Assembly (NCBI GenBank): GCA_017559385.1 | Contig: JAFYSK010000003.1 | Location: 16,904-80,903 of the forward strand | Source: Paludibacteraceae bacterium | GTDB lineage: Bacteria; Bacteroidota; Bacteroidia; Bacteroidales; Paludibacteraceae | Length of the DNA stretch: 64,000 nucleotides | Direction: 5' to 3' | Shown: positions 8,016 through 16,474 of the stretch, in pieces | Numbering within the stretch: position 1 is the first letter of the stretch | Layout: each line of letters starts with the position of its first letter | The notes under the pieces: model-generated | What the model saw: only the letters and a program-made list of their open reading frames with translations | Told to the model about the DNA's origin: nothing | Databases searched by the model: none | Translations under genes and position numbers: made by a program

Positions 8016-8468
8016 ATGAAAATAGTAATTATCAATGGGCCAAACTTGAATATGCTGGGCAAAAGAGAGCCTAGCATCTACGGCACACGCTCCATGGAGC
8101 AAGTGCTGGTGGATATTCAACGCGCCCATATGGATATACATCTACACTATCTACAATCTAACCACGAGGGCGACCTGATAGACTGGATACAAAACTATGG
8201 GATTGAGGCGATGAGGCAAGAAGGCGATGAGGCGACAGGCATCGTACTAAATGCCGGAGGATATACCCACACTAGCGTAGCACTGAGAGACGCAGTGGCA
8301 TGCGCTGAGATACCCGTGGTAGAAGTACATATATCTGACATCACTCAACGTGAGGATTTTAGACGCATCAGCCTACTCAAAGAAGTATGTGCTCATAGCA
8401 TCATTGGGCACGGCACCAATGGATACCTAGAAGCAGTAGAGTGGATAATGGAGAGAGTTGAGAGTTGA
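8016..8468 (+). CDS. aroQ: Type II 3-dehydroquinate dehydratase
   Basis: 150 residues. It converts 3-dehydroquinate to 3-dehydroshikimate in the shikimate pathway. Family motifs are INGPNLNMLGKREPSIYG (with the catalytic Tyr), SNHEGDLIDWI, LNAGGYTHTSVALRDA and VEVHIS (catalytic His). An extra segment IEAMRQEGDEA (8202-8234) stands where homologues have a very short linker before GIVLNAG; it is encoded by two gcgatgaggc units of the spacer repeat family. The C-terminus MERVES and its stop come from gagagttgagagttga, the same sequence that ends ftsY. The gene is probably co-transcribed with rho and porT. Confidence 0.94.
   Translation: MKIVIINGPNLNMLGKREPSIYGTRSMEQVLVDIQRAHMDIHLHYLQSNHEGDLIDWIQNYGIEAMRQEGDEATGIVLNAGGYTHTSVALRDAVACAEIPVVEVHISDITQREDFRRISLLKEVCAHSIIGHGTNGYLEAVEWIMERVES
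8202..8234 (+). repeat. In-frame ggcgatgaggc repeat in aroQ
   Basis: Two imperfect copies of gaggcgatgaggc separated by aagaag, in frame, adding about 11 residues in a surface linker. They match the repeat units in mtaB and in the spacer at 5781-5820. Confidence 0.65.
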
Positions 8469-8488
8469 GAGAATAACATTATTATAAC

Positions 8489-9250
8489 ATGAGAAACAAA
8501 CTAGTGAAATATACGCTATGCGTCATAGCAATGCTTGCCTTGGGCAAAGCCCATGCACAAAACAACCCTTATGTGGACGACAAGTTGATACACTTCGGAT
8601 TCTTCATGGGAATAGATATGCTATCCTACAATATCCAAGAGAACGATGCCGAAACACAAGCGAACATGCCCAAATACGACGGAAATGTATATCACCCTAG
8701 AACGATGTCAGTGGGACCAGGGTTTGATGTGGGTTTTATTGCAGACTTGCGTCTCTCTAAACATCTGAACCTGCGATTCACTCCATCATTGAGTTTTGGA
8801 GAACGCAGCGTGACATATACCAGTTACACCAAGGCTGACTCGCTCATAGGAATTCTAAACGATGGTGCACGCAACAAACCAAGCATCTTAACCATACCCG
8901 TAAGCATCCCAATATACCTAAAATGGTCTGCCGAGCGGCAAGCCAACTACCGTCCGTATGTGATAGTAGGTGGTGGTGTGCAAGTGGAATGCTTCAGAGA
9001 CAAGGAAAAAGTCATACTACACAAGCCATTTGACGCTTTCGTTTCAGCTGGTTTTGGCTGCGATTTCTACTTTAGATGGTTCAAACTGTGTCCTGAGATC
9101 AAGTACCAAATTGGTTTCTTAGATGCCCATACGCCAACTAGTGCAATGGAAGAAGAGTCATGGCAGTTGAACGAACAAAAATATTTCTACAGCGATGCCA
9201 TCAAGAAAATGACGCATCAAAAGCTATCCATCGTTTTTAACTTTGAATGA
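8489..9250 (+). CDS. porT: Type IX secretion protein PorT
   Basis: 253 residues with a signal peptide (MRNKLVKYTLCVIAMLALGKAHA). PorT is an outer membrane beta-barrel needed for type IX secretion. The sequence matches the family as I know it: the KLIHFGFFMGIDML start of the barrel, GPGFDVGFIADLRLSKHLNLRFTPSLSFGER, SIPIYLKWSAER, a GGGVQVE strand, RDKEKVILHKPFDAFVSAGFGCDFYFRWFKLCPEIKY, and a terminal aromatic strand ending in FNFE. Its stop overlaps the start of the next gene (ATGA). With porE in the same window it supports a type IX system that could export the two amylases found here. Confidence 0.9.
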   Translation: MRNKLVKYTLCVIAMLALGKAHAQNNPYVDDKLIHFGFFMGIDMLSYNIQENDAETQANMPKYDGNVYHPRTMSVGPGFDVGFIADLRLSKHLNLRFTPSLSFGERSVTYTSYTKADSLIGILNDGARNKPSILTIPVSIPIYLKWSAERQANYRPYVIVGGGVQVECFRDKEKVILHKPFDAFVSAGFGCDFYFRWFKLCPEIKYQIGFLDAHTPTSAMEEESWQLNEQKYFYSDAIKKMTHQKLSIVFNFE

Positions 9251-10719
9251 TGAATTGGATTAAAAAGATATCAACCATTCCAGTGGCAATACTGCTAGCA
9301 GCAGCATTGCATTTAACTGCATGTCAACCAGATATTTTGTCCGACGATCCCAACCTGAGATTGAGTTTCTCAAAAGACACATTGCTATTTGACACCGTAT
9401 TCACCACAATGGGTTCATCCACACGCACCATCATGGTATATAACCCCAACAAGAATGCAGTCAACATAGAGCGAGTAAGCATGAAGGATGGTAAGAACTT
9501 CCGCATCAATCTGGATGGCGAGAACAACCACGATTTGCTGCGAGATATCACCCTGAGAGGAGGCGACAGTTTGTTCCTGTTCGTCAAAGCATACATAGAC
9601 CCTCAGAAAGAAGATTCGCCTGTATTCATAGAAGACAAAATTGCCTTTCGCGTGAACGGCAACACTCAAGAAATCACCTTGCAAGCCTACGGACAAAATG
9701 TAGAGAAAATACAAGGCAAACAGGGACTAAAAATATACCAAGACCTGACATTAACTAGCCAAAAACCATACTTAGTATACGATACCGTAGTCATAGCTGG
9801 CGACCTACAAGTTCAAGCAGGAACAACCATCTATATGCACACAGGAGCACTTATCCATGTGTACGGCAACATGACCGCGATCGGCACCAAAGATCAGCCA
9901 ATCATCTTCCGAGGAGATAGAACAGATATGCTCTTTGACTCGGTACCATATCGCGTGGCATCTGGGCAATGGGATGGTATCTATCTACTACACGATGGAG
10001 AAAGCGCATCGCCCACATATACAATGGATTATATAGAAATACTATCCGGCAGTGTAGGCTTGTATGCCTACTCTACCAATAAAGATCAGTGCCCACAACT
10101 ATCCTTGAAAAACAGTCGCATACACAACCACTCCATCTACGGACTGATATTGCAAAATATCGACGCACAAGTAGTTAACTGCGAGATCAGCAACTGCGCA
10201 TCTTACTGCGTATATCTAGCAGGCGGAACACATGAGTTTACACACAATACCATAGCAGCATACTATGGTTATCCATATACCAACATCAATATCCATACCA
10301 ATATCCTGCCGGAAGATGTAGCTGCCGTATATATCAACAATCTGAGCAAGAACATGGCCAAAACCATCAGCTCGTTTAACAACTGCATCATCACGGGTGG
10401 TAGAAAAAACAATATAGTGGTAGCGACACCACTGCCAGACTACTACGAAGGACAGTTTGTGGGCAATTATATGCGTGCTGACTCACTAGCTGGCGCGTTT
10501 GCGCAAAACAATGTATATGCAAGCGATTCCGACACCTTGGTATTCAAAAACATCTACTACGAACTTAGGAAATATCACTACTACGATTTTCACTTAGATT
10601 CGCTATCTCCAGCACGCGGTGTAGCCGACAGCACAGTAAGCTTATCCTACCCAATCGACCGAGCAGGCAACACCCGCAAACGCCGTGCGGATGCAGGATG
10701 TTATGAATATGTGGAATAG
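9247..10719 (+). CDS. Parallel beta-helix lipoprotein
   Basis: 490 residues. The N-terminus ends in the lipobox LHLTAC, so this is a lipoprotein. The next section (about 30-140) resembles an Ig-like domain (LLFDTVFTTMGSSTRTIMVYNPN). From about 150 on there are the repeated short strands with Asn and Gly turns of a right-handed parallel beta-helix (IYMHTGALIHVYGNMTAIGT). The C-terminal part ends RRADAGCYEY, common in this lipoprotein family. The start overlaps porT by four bases, so the pair is translationally coupled. Its role is unknown; a cell-surface or periplasmic function linked to PorT is suggested only by position. Confidence 0.85.
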   Translation: MMNWIKKISTIPVAILLAAALHLTACQPDILSDDPNLRLSFSKDTLLFDTVFTTMGSSTRTIMVYNPNKNAVNIERVSMKDGKNFRINLDGENNHDLLRDITLRGGDSLFLFVKAYIDPQKEDSPVFIEDKIAFRVNGNTQEITLQAYGQNVEKIQGKQGLKIYQDLTLTSQKPYLVYDTVVIAGDLQVQAGTTIYMHTGALIHVYGNMTAIGTKDQPIIFRGDRTDMLFDSVPYRVASGQWDGIYLLHDGESASPTYTMDYIEILSGSVGLYAYSTNKDQCPQLSLKNSRIHNHSIYGLILQNIDAQVVNCEISNCASYCVYLAGGTHEFTHNTIAAYYGYPYTNINIHTNILPEDVAAVYINNLSKNMAKTISSFNNCIITGGRKNNIVVATPLPDYYEGQFVGNYMRADSLAGAFAQNNVYASDSDTLVFKNIYYELRKYHYYDFHLDSLSPARGVADSTVSLSYPIDRAGNTRKRRADAGCYEYVE

Positions 10720-10802
10720 ACCATAGGTTAAAGGTTAAAGGCTAGAGGCAATTTGTAAATTGCACAATTATAGGTGTTTTTATTCAAAAAACACAATTTC
10801 TC

Positions 10803-10833
10803 TTGTATAAATCAAAAAAAAGTTGTATCTTTG
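10803..10833 (+). promoter_or_regulatory. Promoter of bcp
   Basis: A CTTG-like box at 10802-10805 and TATCTTTG at 10826-10833 with 20 bases between. The spacer before it (10720-10800) carries two ggttaaa heptads (near 10726-10740). Confidence 0.6.
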
Positions 10834-10860
10834 CGCAGTAATTTATAAAGTGCAAAGACT

Positions 10861-11307
10861 ATGCTTGTTATAGGTAATCAAATGCCAGCTTTCAGTCTGG
10901 CCGATCAAAATGGAAATATTGTGACTGATCAACAGCTGTTGGGTCAGAAAACCGTCATCTATTTTTATCCAAAAGATAGCACCCCAGGCTGCACGGCAGA
11001 GGCATGCAACCTGCGCGATAACCACGAGCGCATGCTGGCCGCAGGCTACCGCGTGATAGGTGTAAGCAAAGATAGTCAAAAATCACACCAAAACTTCATA
11101 GCTAAAAACAATCTGCCATTCACCCTATTATCAGATCCTAGCACCGAAATGATACAGGCCTTTGGCGCATGGGGTGAGAAGAAGATGTGTGGCAAAGTTA
11201 GCATTGGCACCTTGCGCAAGACATTCGTTTTTAATGAGCAAGGCCAGCTGACACAAGTGATTGAGAAAGTAGATACCAAAAATCATGCTAGTCAGATTTT
11301 GGTTTAA
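10861..11307 (+). CDS. bcp: Thioredoxin-dependent peroxiredoxin Bcp/PrxQ
   Basis: 148 residues. It reduces hydrogen peroxide and organic peroxides using thioredoxin. The peroxidatic Cys is in PGCTAEAC with the resolving Cys five residues on, the PrxQ-type arrangement. Other family marks are YFYPKDSTPGCT, VIGVSKDSQKSHQNF and LLSDPS. A C-terminal stretch GTLRKTFVFNEQGQL fits the usual G-x-RxTFvid motif. The gene has its own promoter and is followed after 33 bases by nadC. Its presence with rubrerythrin fits an anaerobe defended against peroxide. Confidence 0.95.
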   Translation: MLVIGNQMPAFSLADQNGNIVTDQQLLGQKTVIYFYPKDSTPGCTAEACNLRDNHERMLAAGYRVIGVSKDSQKSHQNFIAKNNLPFTLLSDPSTEMIQAFGAWGEKKMCGKVSIGTLRKTFVFNEQGQLTQVIEKVDTKNHASQILV

Positions 11308-11314
11308 GGTTGAA

Positions 11315-11350
11315 GGTGGGAGTTGAGAGTTGAGAGTTGAATGTTGAAAG
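11315..11350 (+). repeat. gagagtt repeat reaching the nadC start
   Basis: Three gagagtt-like units followed by gaatgttgaaagtt. The last unit supplies a possible ATG at 11341. Nearly the same sequence (gagagttgaatgttgaaagt) starts the transporter at 19435. Confidence 0.65.
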
Positions 11351-11367
11351 TTAAAGTAAAAGATTAT

Positions 11368-12234
11368 ATGGATACAAAAGAATTACAAAAACTCATAGCA
11401 GTTTGGTTTGAAGAAGATATTCGTGATGGCGACCATACATCACTAAGTTGCATCCCTGAGACAGAGATGGGTTGCCAACAACTGATCGTGAAAGAAGAAG
11501 GTATCATAGCCGGTATAGAAGTAGCTAAACAAATCATAGCCTACTTCGATCCAGAGTGCCGCGTTGAGCAGTTGCTGGAGGATGGCGCACATGTCAAGCC
11601 AGGTGATATAGCCTTCCGCGTGTATGGCAAGGAACTTAGCCTACTACAAATAGAGCGCACCATGCTAAATATCATGCAGCGCATGTCAGGTGTAGCCACC
11701 ACCGCACATCGTTACCAAAGTCTTATCGCAGACACCAACTGTCATGTATTGGATACCCGCAAGACTACTCCTGGCTTGCGCTACTTGGAGAAAGAAGCAG
11801 TATTGATAGGTGGAGGTATGAATCACCGTATTGGTCTATTCGATATGATCCTGCTGAAAGACAACCATGTGGACTTTGCAGGTGGTATCACAGCCGCACT
11901 CACGCGAGCTAAAAACTACTGCCAAGAAAAAGGCAAAGATCTCCGCATAGAAATTGAAACTCGCAGCGAAGATGAAATCCGCGAAGCATTGGCTACCAAT
12001 ATCCCAGATAGAATCATGCTAGACAACTTCACACCAGAGCGTACCAAAGGTGCTGTTGAGATAATTCGCGCATGGGAGAAGGAGAACGGCAAACACATTG
12101 AGATTGAGTCGAGTGGCGGCATCACCATAGATACCCTACACGACTATGCAATAACTGGTGTGGACTTTGTGAGCGTAGGCGCATTGACACACTCGGTTAA
12201 GAGCCTAGACATGTCGTTTAAAGCAATGAAATAG
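11368..12234 (+). CDS. nadC: Nicotinate-nucleotide pyrophosphorylase NadC
   Basis: 288 residues from the ATG at 11368 (MDTKELQKL), which fits the family start; an in-frame ATG at 11341 inside the spacer repeat would add MLKVKVKDY. NadC turns quinolinate and PRPP into nicotinate mononucleotide in NAD synthesis. Seen are EEDIRDGDHTS at the N-terminus, LNIMQRMSGVAT, DTRKTTPGLR (PRPP and quinolinate binding), GGGMNHRIGLFDMILLKDNH, IEIETRS, IMLDNF and ESSGGIT. nadA and nadB are not in the window. It is followed by an aminopeptidase gene after a short gtttagtgtttagag repeat. Confidence 0.94.
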   Translation: MDTKELQKLIAVWFEEDIRDGDHTSLSCIPETEMGCQQLIVKEEGIIAGIEVAKQIIAYFDPECRVEQLLEDGAHVKPGDIAFRVYGKELSLLQIERTMLNIMQRMSGVATTAHRYQSLIADTNCHVLDTRKTTPGLRYLEKEAVLIGGGMNHRIGLFDMILLKDNHVDFAGGITAALTRAKNYCQEKGKDLRIEIETRSEDEIREALATNIPDRIMLDNFTPERTKGAVEIIRAWEKENGKHIEIESSGGITIDTLHDYAITGVDFVSVGALTHSVKSLDMSFKAMK

Positions 12235-12251
12235 TTTAGTGTTTAGAGAAG

Positions 12252-14051
12252 ATGATTAAAGAGCGATTGGCAGCGCTACGAGCGCTAATGCAACAAAATA
12301 ATATTTCTGCATGCATCGTACCAGGTACAGATCCACATGCTAGCGAGTATATGGCTCCACATTGGACAGAGATGTCGTGGATTACAGGTTTCCTAGGCGA
12401 AACCGGTACAGCCGTTATCACCATGGAGCAAGCTTTGCTATGGACAGATAGTCGCTACTACCTACAAGCAGAGGTAGAGCTGCTAGGCACTACCGTAGAG
12501 CTCATGCGTGAAAGTGATATCGACTGCCCTAGCATACCAGAGTGGATTATTAGCAATGGGCAATTGGCAATGGGCAGAGTAGCTGTCAATCCAGAAATGT
12601 ATAGCGTAAATGGCTATCGTGCCCTGAAGTCCGAGCTAGAAGAAGGCGGATTGGAACTCGTATCCATGGATCTAATCTCTCCTCTATGGACCGAAGGTCG
12701 TCCTGCTATACCTACCTCGTTGCTATACGAGTATAGCGAGAAATATGCAGGTGAAAGCGTAAAGAGCAAACTAGAGCGCGTGCGCACCGCACTAAAAGAG
12801 AGAAACTGCCAAGCCTTGGTAGTATCAGCACTCGACGAGATCGGATGGCTACTCAATATCCGCGGCAAGGATGTGGACTACACCCCATGCCTAATTAGCT
12901 ATGTAGTAGTAGAGATGAACAAGTGCACATTGTTCGTTGCAGCTAGCAAATTGGACAACGCAGCACAGGCATATCTACAATCTATTGAAGTAGATATGAT
13001 GGACTACGAACAAGTGTTTGCATACCTGCAAGACCTATCTGTAGATAGCATCATGTACGATGGAGGCAAGGTGAACGAAGCATTGTATGAAGCCATCAAT
13101 AACCAAGTTAAGAAAGTGAATGTTAGCCCTAGTCCAGTACTGAAGATGCAGAGCGTGAAGAATGCTACTGAGTTGGAGGGCGAGCGCATAGCCATGCGCA
13201 AAGATGCTGTAGCACTGACCAAGTTCTTCTATTGGCTGGAGACCGAAGCGCTACAGACACCACAAACCGAAATCACACTGGCTAAGAAACTAGGTGAATA
13301 TCGCGCTATGGGCGAGAACTATACCGACGATAGTTTCTGCACCATCGCAGGCTGGAAAGGCAATGGCGCCATTGTACACTACCATGCCGAACCAGAGGCA
13401 TGCGCTAAGATAGAAGGCGATGGTGTATTGCTACTTGACTCAGGAGGACAATACCTAGATGGTACCACAGATATCACTCGTACTGTTTGGTTAGGCGATG
13501 CCAATAAGATTCCTGAGGCTGTCAAACGTGATTATACCGTTGTGCTAAAAGGACATATTGCACTGGCCAATGCGCGTTTTCCAAAGGGTACACGCGGAAA
13601 TCAGTTGGATGTACTAGCTCGTCAGTTCCTATGGGCTGAGGGCATGACGTATGGTCATGGTACTGGTCATGGTGTAGGCCACTTCATGGGTTGTCACGAA
13701 GGTCCACAAAACATTCGTACGGACAACAACACCAACCCATTGCAACTAGGCAATATCTGCTCTGACGAACCTGGTATATATCGTACAAATGAATATGGCA
13801 TACGCATCGAAAACTTGATAGCTGTGCGTCAGGTAGAGGACTTGCCTGCACACGCTACGGGTGAGACCTTCTACGAGTTTGAGACCCTGACCATATGCTA
13901 CTACGACACACGTCTGATTGACATGAGCCGAATGACAGCACAAGAGATAGCATGGATCAATGCATACCACGAGTGGGTATATGCTCAGACCGCCCCTCAA
14001 CTGACCGCAGAGCAGGCAGCATGGCTAAAAGAAAAGTGCAAAGCTATCTAA
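12252..14051 (+). CDS. pepP: Xaa-Pro aminopeptidase (M24B)
   Basis: 599 residues. It removes an N-terminal residue linked to proline and uses two metal ions. Two creatinase-like N-terminal domains (about 1-310) precede the pita-bread domain. Metal ligands are visible in LLDSGGQYLDGTTDITRT (both Asp), GHGTGHGVGHFMGCHEGP (His), DEPGIYR and IRIENL (Glu), and the final YEFETLT (Glu) with CYYDTRLID after it. The length fits the eukaryote-like three-domain form common in Bacteroidota. Within the first linker, the bases 12553-12575 are a gcaatgggc/gcaattggc tandem repeat encoding SNGQLAMG, again like a spacer repeat in frame. Confidence 0.94.
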   Translation: MIKERLAALRALMQQNNISACIVPGTDPHASEYMAPHWTEMSWITGFLGETGTAVITMEQALLWTDSRYYLQAEVELLGTTVELMRESDIDCPSIPEWIISNGQLAMGRVAVNPEMYSVNGYRALKSELEEGGLELVSMDLISPLWTEGRPAIPTSLLYEYSEKYAGESVKSKLERVRTALKERNCQALVVSALDEIGWLLNIRGKDVDYTPCLISYVVVEMNKCTLFVAASKLDNAAQAYLQSIEVDMMDYEQVFAYLQDLSVDSIMYDGGKVNEALYEAINNQVKKVNVSPSPVLKMQSVKNATELEGERIAMRKDAVALTKFFYWLETEALQTPQTEITLAKKLGEYRAMGENYTDDSFCTIAGWKGNGAIVHYHAEPEACAKIEGDGVLLLDSGGQYLDGTTDITRTVWLGDANKIPEAVKRDYTVVLKGHIALANARFPKGTRGNQLDVLARQFLWAEGMTYGHGTGHGVGHFMGCHEGPQNIRTDNNTNPLQLGNICSDEPGIYRTNEYGIRIENLIAVRQVEDLPAHATGETFYEFETLTICYYDTRLIDMSRMTAQEIAWINAYHEWVYAQTAPQLTAEQAAWLKEKCKAI

Positions 14052-14132
14052 GAAAACAAGGTGACGAGTGTCAACATACCATTACAAATAGCCTAAAACA
14101 AAAAATAAGGATTTATACAAAACAAAATACAT

Positions 14133-16457
14133 ATGCAAACCGAAAACAAAACTGTGGATCAGAAAGCTACAAAAGGCCAAACAAAAGACTGGAAGAAAAT
14201 ATTCAAAATTTTCTTGATTAGTTTTTGGGGACTATTCCTAGTGGGAGTAATCAGCATAGTTATCATATTCTGCCGTATCAGCAATGGTAAACTAGGCTAT
14301 ATGCCACCTATCGAAGAGTTGCAAAACCCTAGAAGTAAATTGGCATCAGAGGTTCTCTCAGCTGACATGGAGCAGATGGGACGCTACTACCTATTTGAGA
14401 ATCGTGTGAGTATTCCATTCAACGAGATTTCTCCTAATGTCATCAACGCACTGATTGCCACAGAGGATGTACGCTACTACGACCACACGGGTATTGACTT
14501 TAGAGGCTTGATGCGTGCAATAATCAAACTGGGTAAAGCCGGTGGTGGTAGTACTATAACTCAACAGTTGGCTAAACAAATGTGGTCACCACGCGCCAAC
14601 TCAGTCATGGAACGTTTCCTGCAGAAACCTATCGAGTGGGTGATCGCAACCAAACTAGAACGACTATACTCAAAAGAGGAGTTGCTGATGATGTACCTCA
14701 ATCAGTTTGACTTCCTATACAATGCAGTAGGTATCAAGTCGGCTGCCCATGTGTATTTTAGCACTACCCCAGACAAATTGAAAATGGAAGAGGCAGCTAT
14801 GCTAGTAGGTATGTGCAAGAACCCATCATTGTACAACCCAATGCGTCGACCTGAGAATGCATTCTATCGCCGAAACACCGTATTGGATCAGATGATGAAG
14901 TATGGATATATCACCCAAGAGGTTTGCGATTCGTTGCAAGAGTTGCCAGTAAACATCAAATATCGTCCTGTAGATCACAAACAAGGTATTGCTCCTTATT
15001 TCCGATCATATCTAAGACAATTGTTGACTGCTAAGGAACCTCAAGAGAAAAACTATGCAGAGTCAAACAAGCATCAATACGAGATAGACAAACTACAATG
15101 GCAACTTAATCCATTGTATGGCTGGTGCAACAAAAACAAGAAGGCAGATGGTACCCCATACAACCTCTACCAAGATGGATTGCGCATCTACACAACCATA
15201 GACTCGAAAATGCAACAATATGCCGAAGAGGCAGTCAACGAACAGATGCGAGACTTGCAAGAACAGTTCTTCAAAGAGAAACAAAACAAGAGTTATGCTC
15301 CATTCTCAAGAAAACTTAAACCAGAGCAGATAGACAACATCATGCAACGTTCAATGCGCCAAACCGAGCGCTACTACAATATGAAGCATCGCGAAGGCCT
15401 GAGCGACGATAAGATTCTAGAGGCATTTAACACCCCTACCAAGATGAATATCTTCTCTTACGACGGACCAATAGACACCGTATTGACTCCAATGGATTCT
15501 ATACGCTGGATCAAGCACTATCTGCGTTGCGGATTTGTGTCGCTAGACGCCCGCACAGGCGCCGTCAAAGCATATGTGGGTGGTCCAGATTTTGCCACTT
15601 TCCAATACGACATGGTCAATAGTGGACGCCGTCAGGTAGGTTCAACCATCAAACCATTCCTCTACACGCTAGCCATGAGCGAAGGATTCTGGCCCTGTGA
15701 TAGCGTACTGAACGATGAGATCACATTGGAGGATCGTAGTACAGGTAAAAAGTGGACACCTCGCGATAGTCACACCAAAACCAAAGGTCAGATGAAGACC
15801 ATACGCTGGGGATTACAGGTATCTAGTAACTGGATTACTGCATACCTCATGTCCGTTTTCACACCAGAACAGATGGTGAAGATGATGCGCTCGTTTGGTA
15901 TTACCAGCCCAATCACCCCTGTGATAAGTTTGTGTCTTGGCCCTTGCGAAATCAATTTGCAGGAGATGGTAAGTTCATACACTACCTTCACCAACAAGGG
16001 CATCCGTATGGAGCCAATGTATGTAACCCGCATCGAAGATAATAATGGTAAAGTATTAGCTACCTTTGCACCAGTAAGTCATGAGGTCATCAACGAGGAA
16101 ACAACCTACAAAATGCTAGATATGCTGAAAGGTGTAATGGACGGCGGAACAGGTGGTCGCGTAAGACATAGATATGGTTTCCGTGCTCCTGCAGGTGGTA
16201 AGACCGGTACTTCACAGAACAACTCTGATGGATGGTTCATCGGCTTTACGCCATCACTAGTATCAGGTGCATGGGTAGGTGGCGAGGATCGTTCAATCCA
16301 CTTTGATCGAACCGCTATTGGTCAAGGTGCAAATACGGCACTACCAATCTGGGCATACTATATGAAGAAAGTATATGCCGATGAGACTCTAGGCTACGAT
16401 AGCAAGGAGAATTTTGACGTTCCAAAAGAGTTTAAAGCCAATAGAGGTTGCTGGTAA
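14133..16457 (+). CDS. mrcA: Class A penicillin-binding protein (PBP1A type)
   Basis: 774 residues, bifunctional peptidoglycan synthase of the inner membrane. A membrane segment (about 26-48) follows a short cytoplasmic part. The glycosyltransferase domain (about 85-265) has EDVRYYDHTGID, GGGSTITQQLAKQM and MYLNQFDFLYNAVGI. The transpeptidase domain has the Ser of the SxxK motif in GSTIKPF (about 503-506), SSN (about 564-566) and KTGTS (about 690-694). It lies 81 bases after the aminopeptidase gene, and the next gene starts 17 bases after its stop. In the GT51 domain no key motif is missing. Confidence 0.95.
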   Translation: MQTENKTVDQKATKGQTKDWKKIFKIFLISFWGLFLVGVISIVIIFCRISNGKLGYMPPIEELQNPRSKLASEVLSADMEQMGRYYLFENRVSIPFNEISPNVINALIATEDVRYYDHTGIDFRGLMRAIIKLGKAGGGSTITQQLAKQMWSPRANSVMERFLQKPIEWVIATKLERLYSKEELLMMYLNQFDFLYNAVGIKSAAHVYFSTTPDKLKMEEAAMLVGMCKNPSLYNPMRRPENAFYRRNTVLDQMMKYGYITQEVCDSLQELPVNIKYRPVDHKQGIAPYFRSYLRQLLTAKEPQEKNYAESNKHQYEIDKLQWQLNPLYGWCNKNKKADGTPYNLYQDGLRIYTTIDSKMQQYAEEAVNEQMRDLQEQFFKEKQNKSYAPFSRKLKPEQIDNIMQRSMRQTERYYNMKHREGLSDDKILEAFNTPTKMNIFSYDGPIDTVLTPMDSIRWIKHYLRCGFVSLDARTGAVKAYVGGPDFATFQYDMVNSGRRQVGSTIKPFLYTLAMSEGFWPCDSVLNDEITLEDRSTGKKWTPRDSHTKTKGQMKTIRWGLQVSSNWITAYLMSVFTPEQMVKMMRSFGITSPITPVISLCLGPCEINLQEMVSSYTTFTNKGIRMEPMYVTRIEDNNGKVLATFAPVSHEVINEETTYKMLDMLKGVMDGGTGGRVRHRYGFRAPAGGKTGTSQNNSDGWFIGFTPSLVSGAWVGGEDRSIHFDRTAIGQGANTALPIWAYYMKKVYADETLGYDSKENFDVPKEFKANRGCW

Positions 16458-16474
16458 AGCGAAGTCGTAGTTGG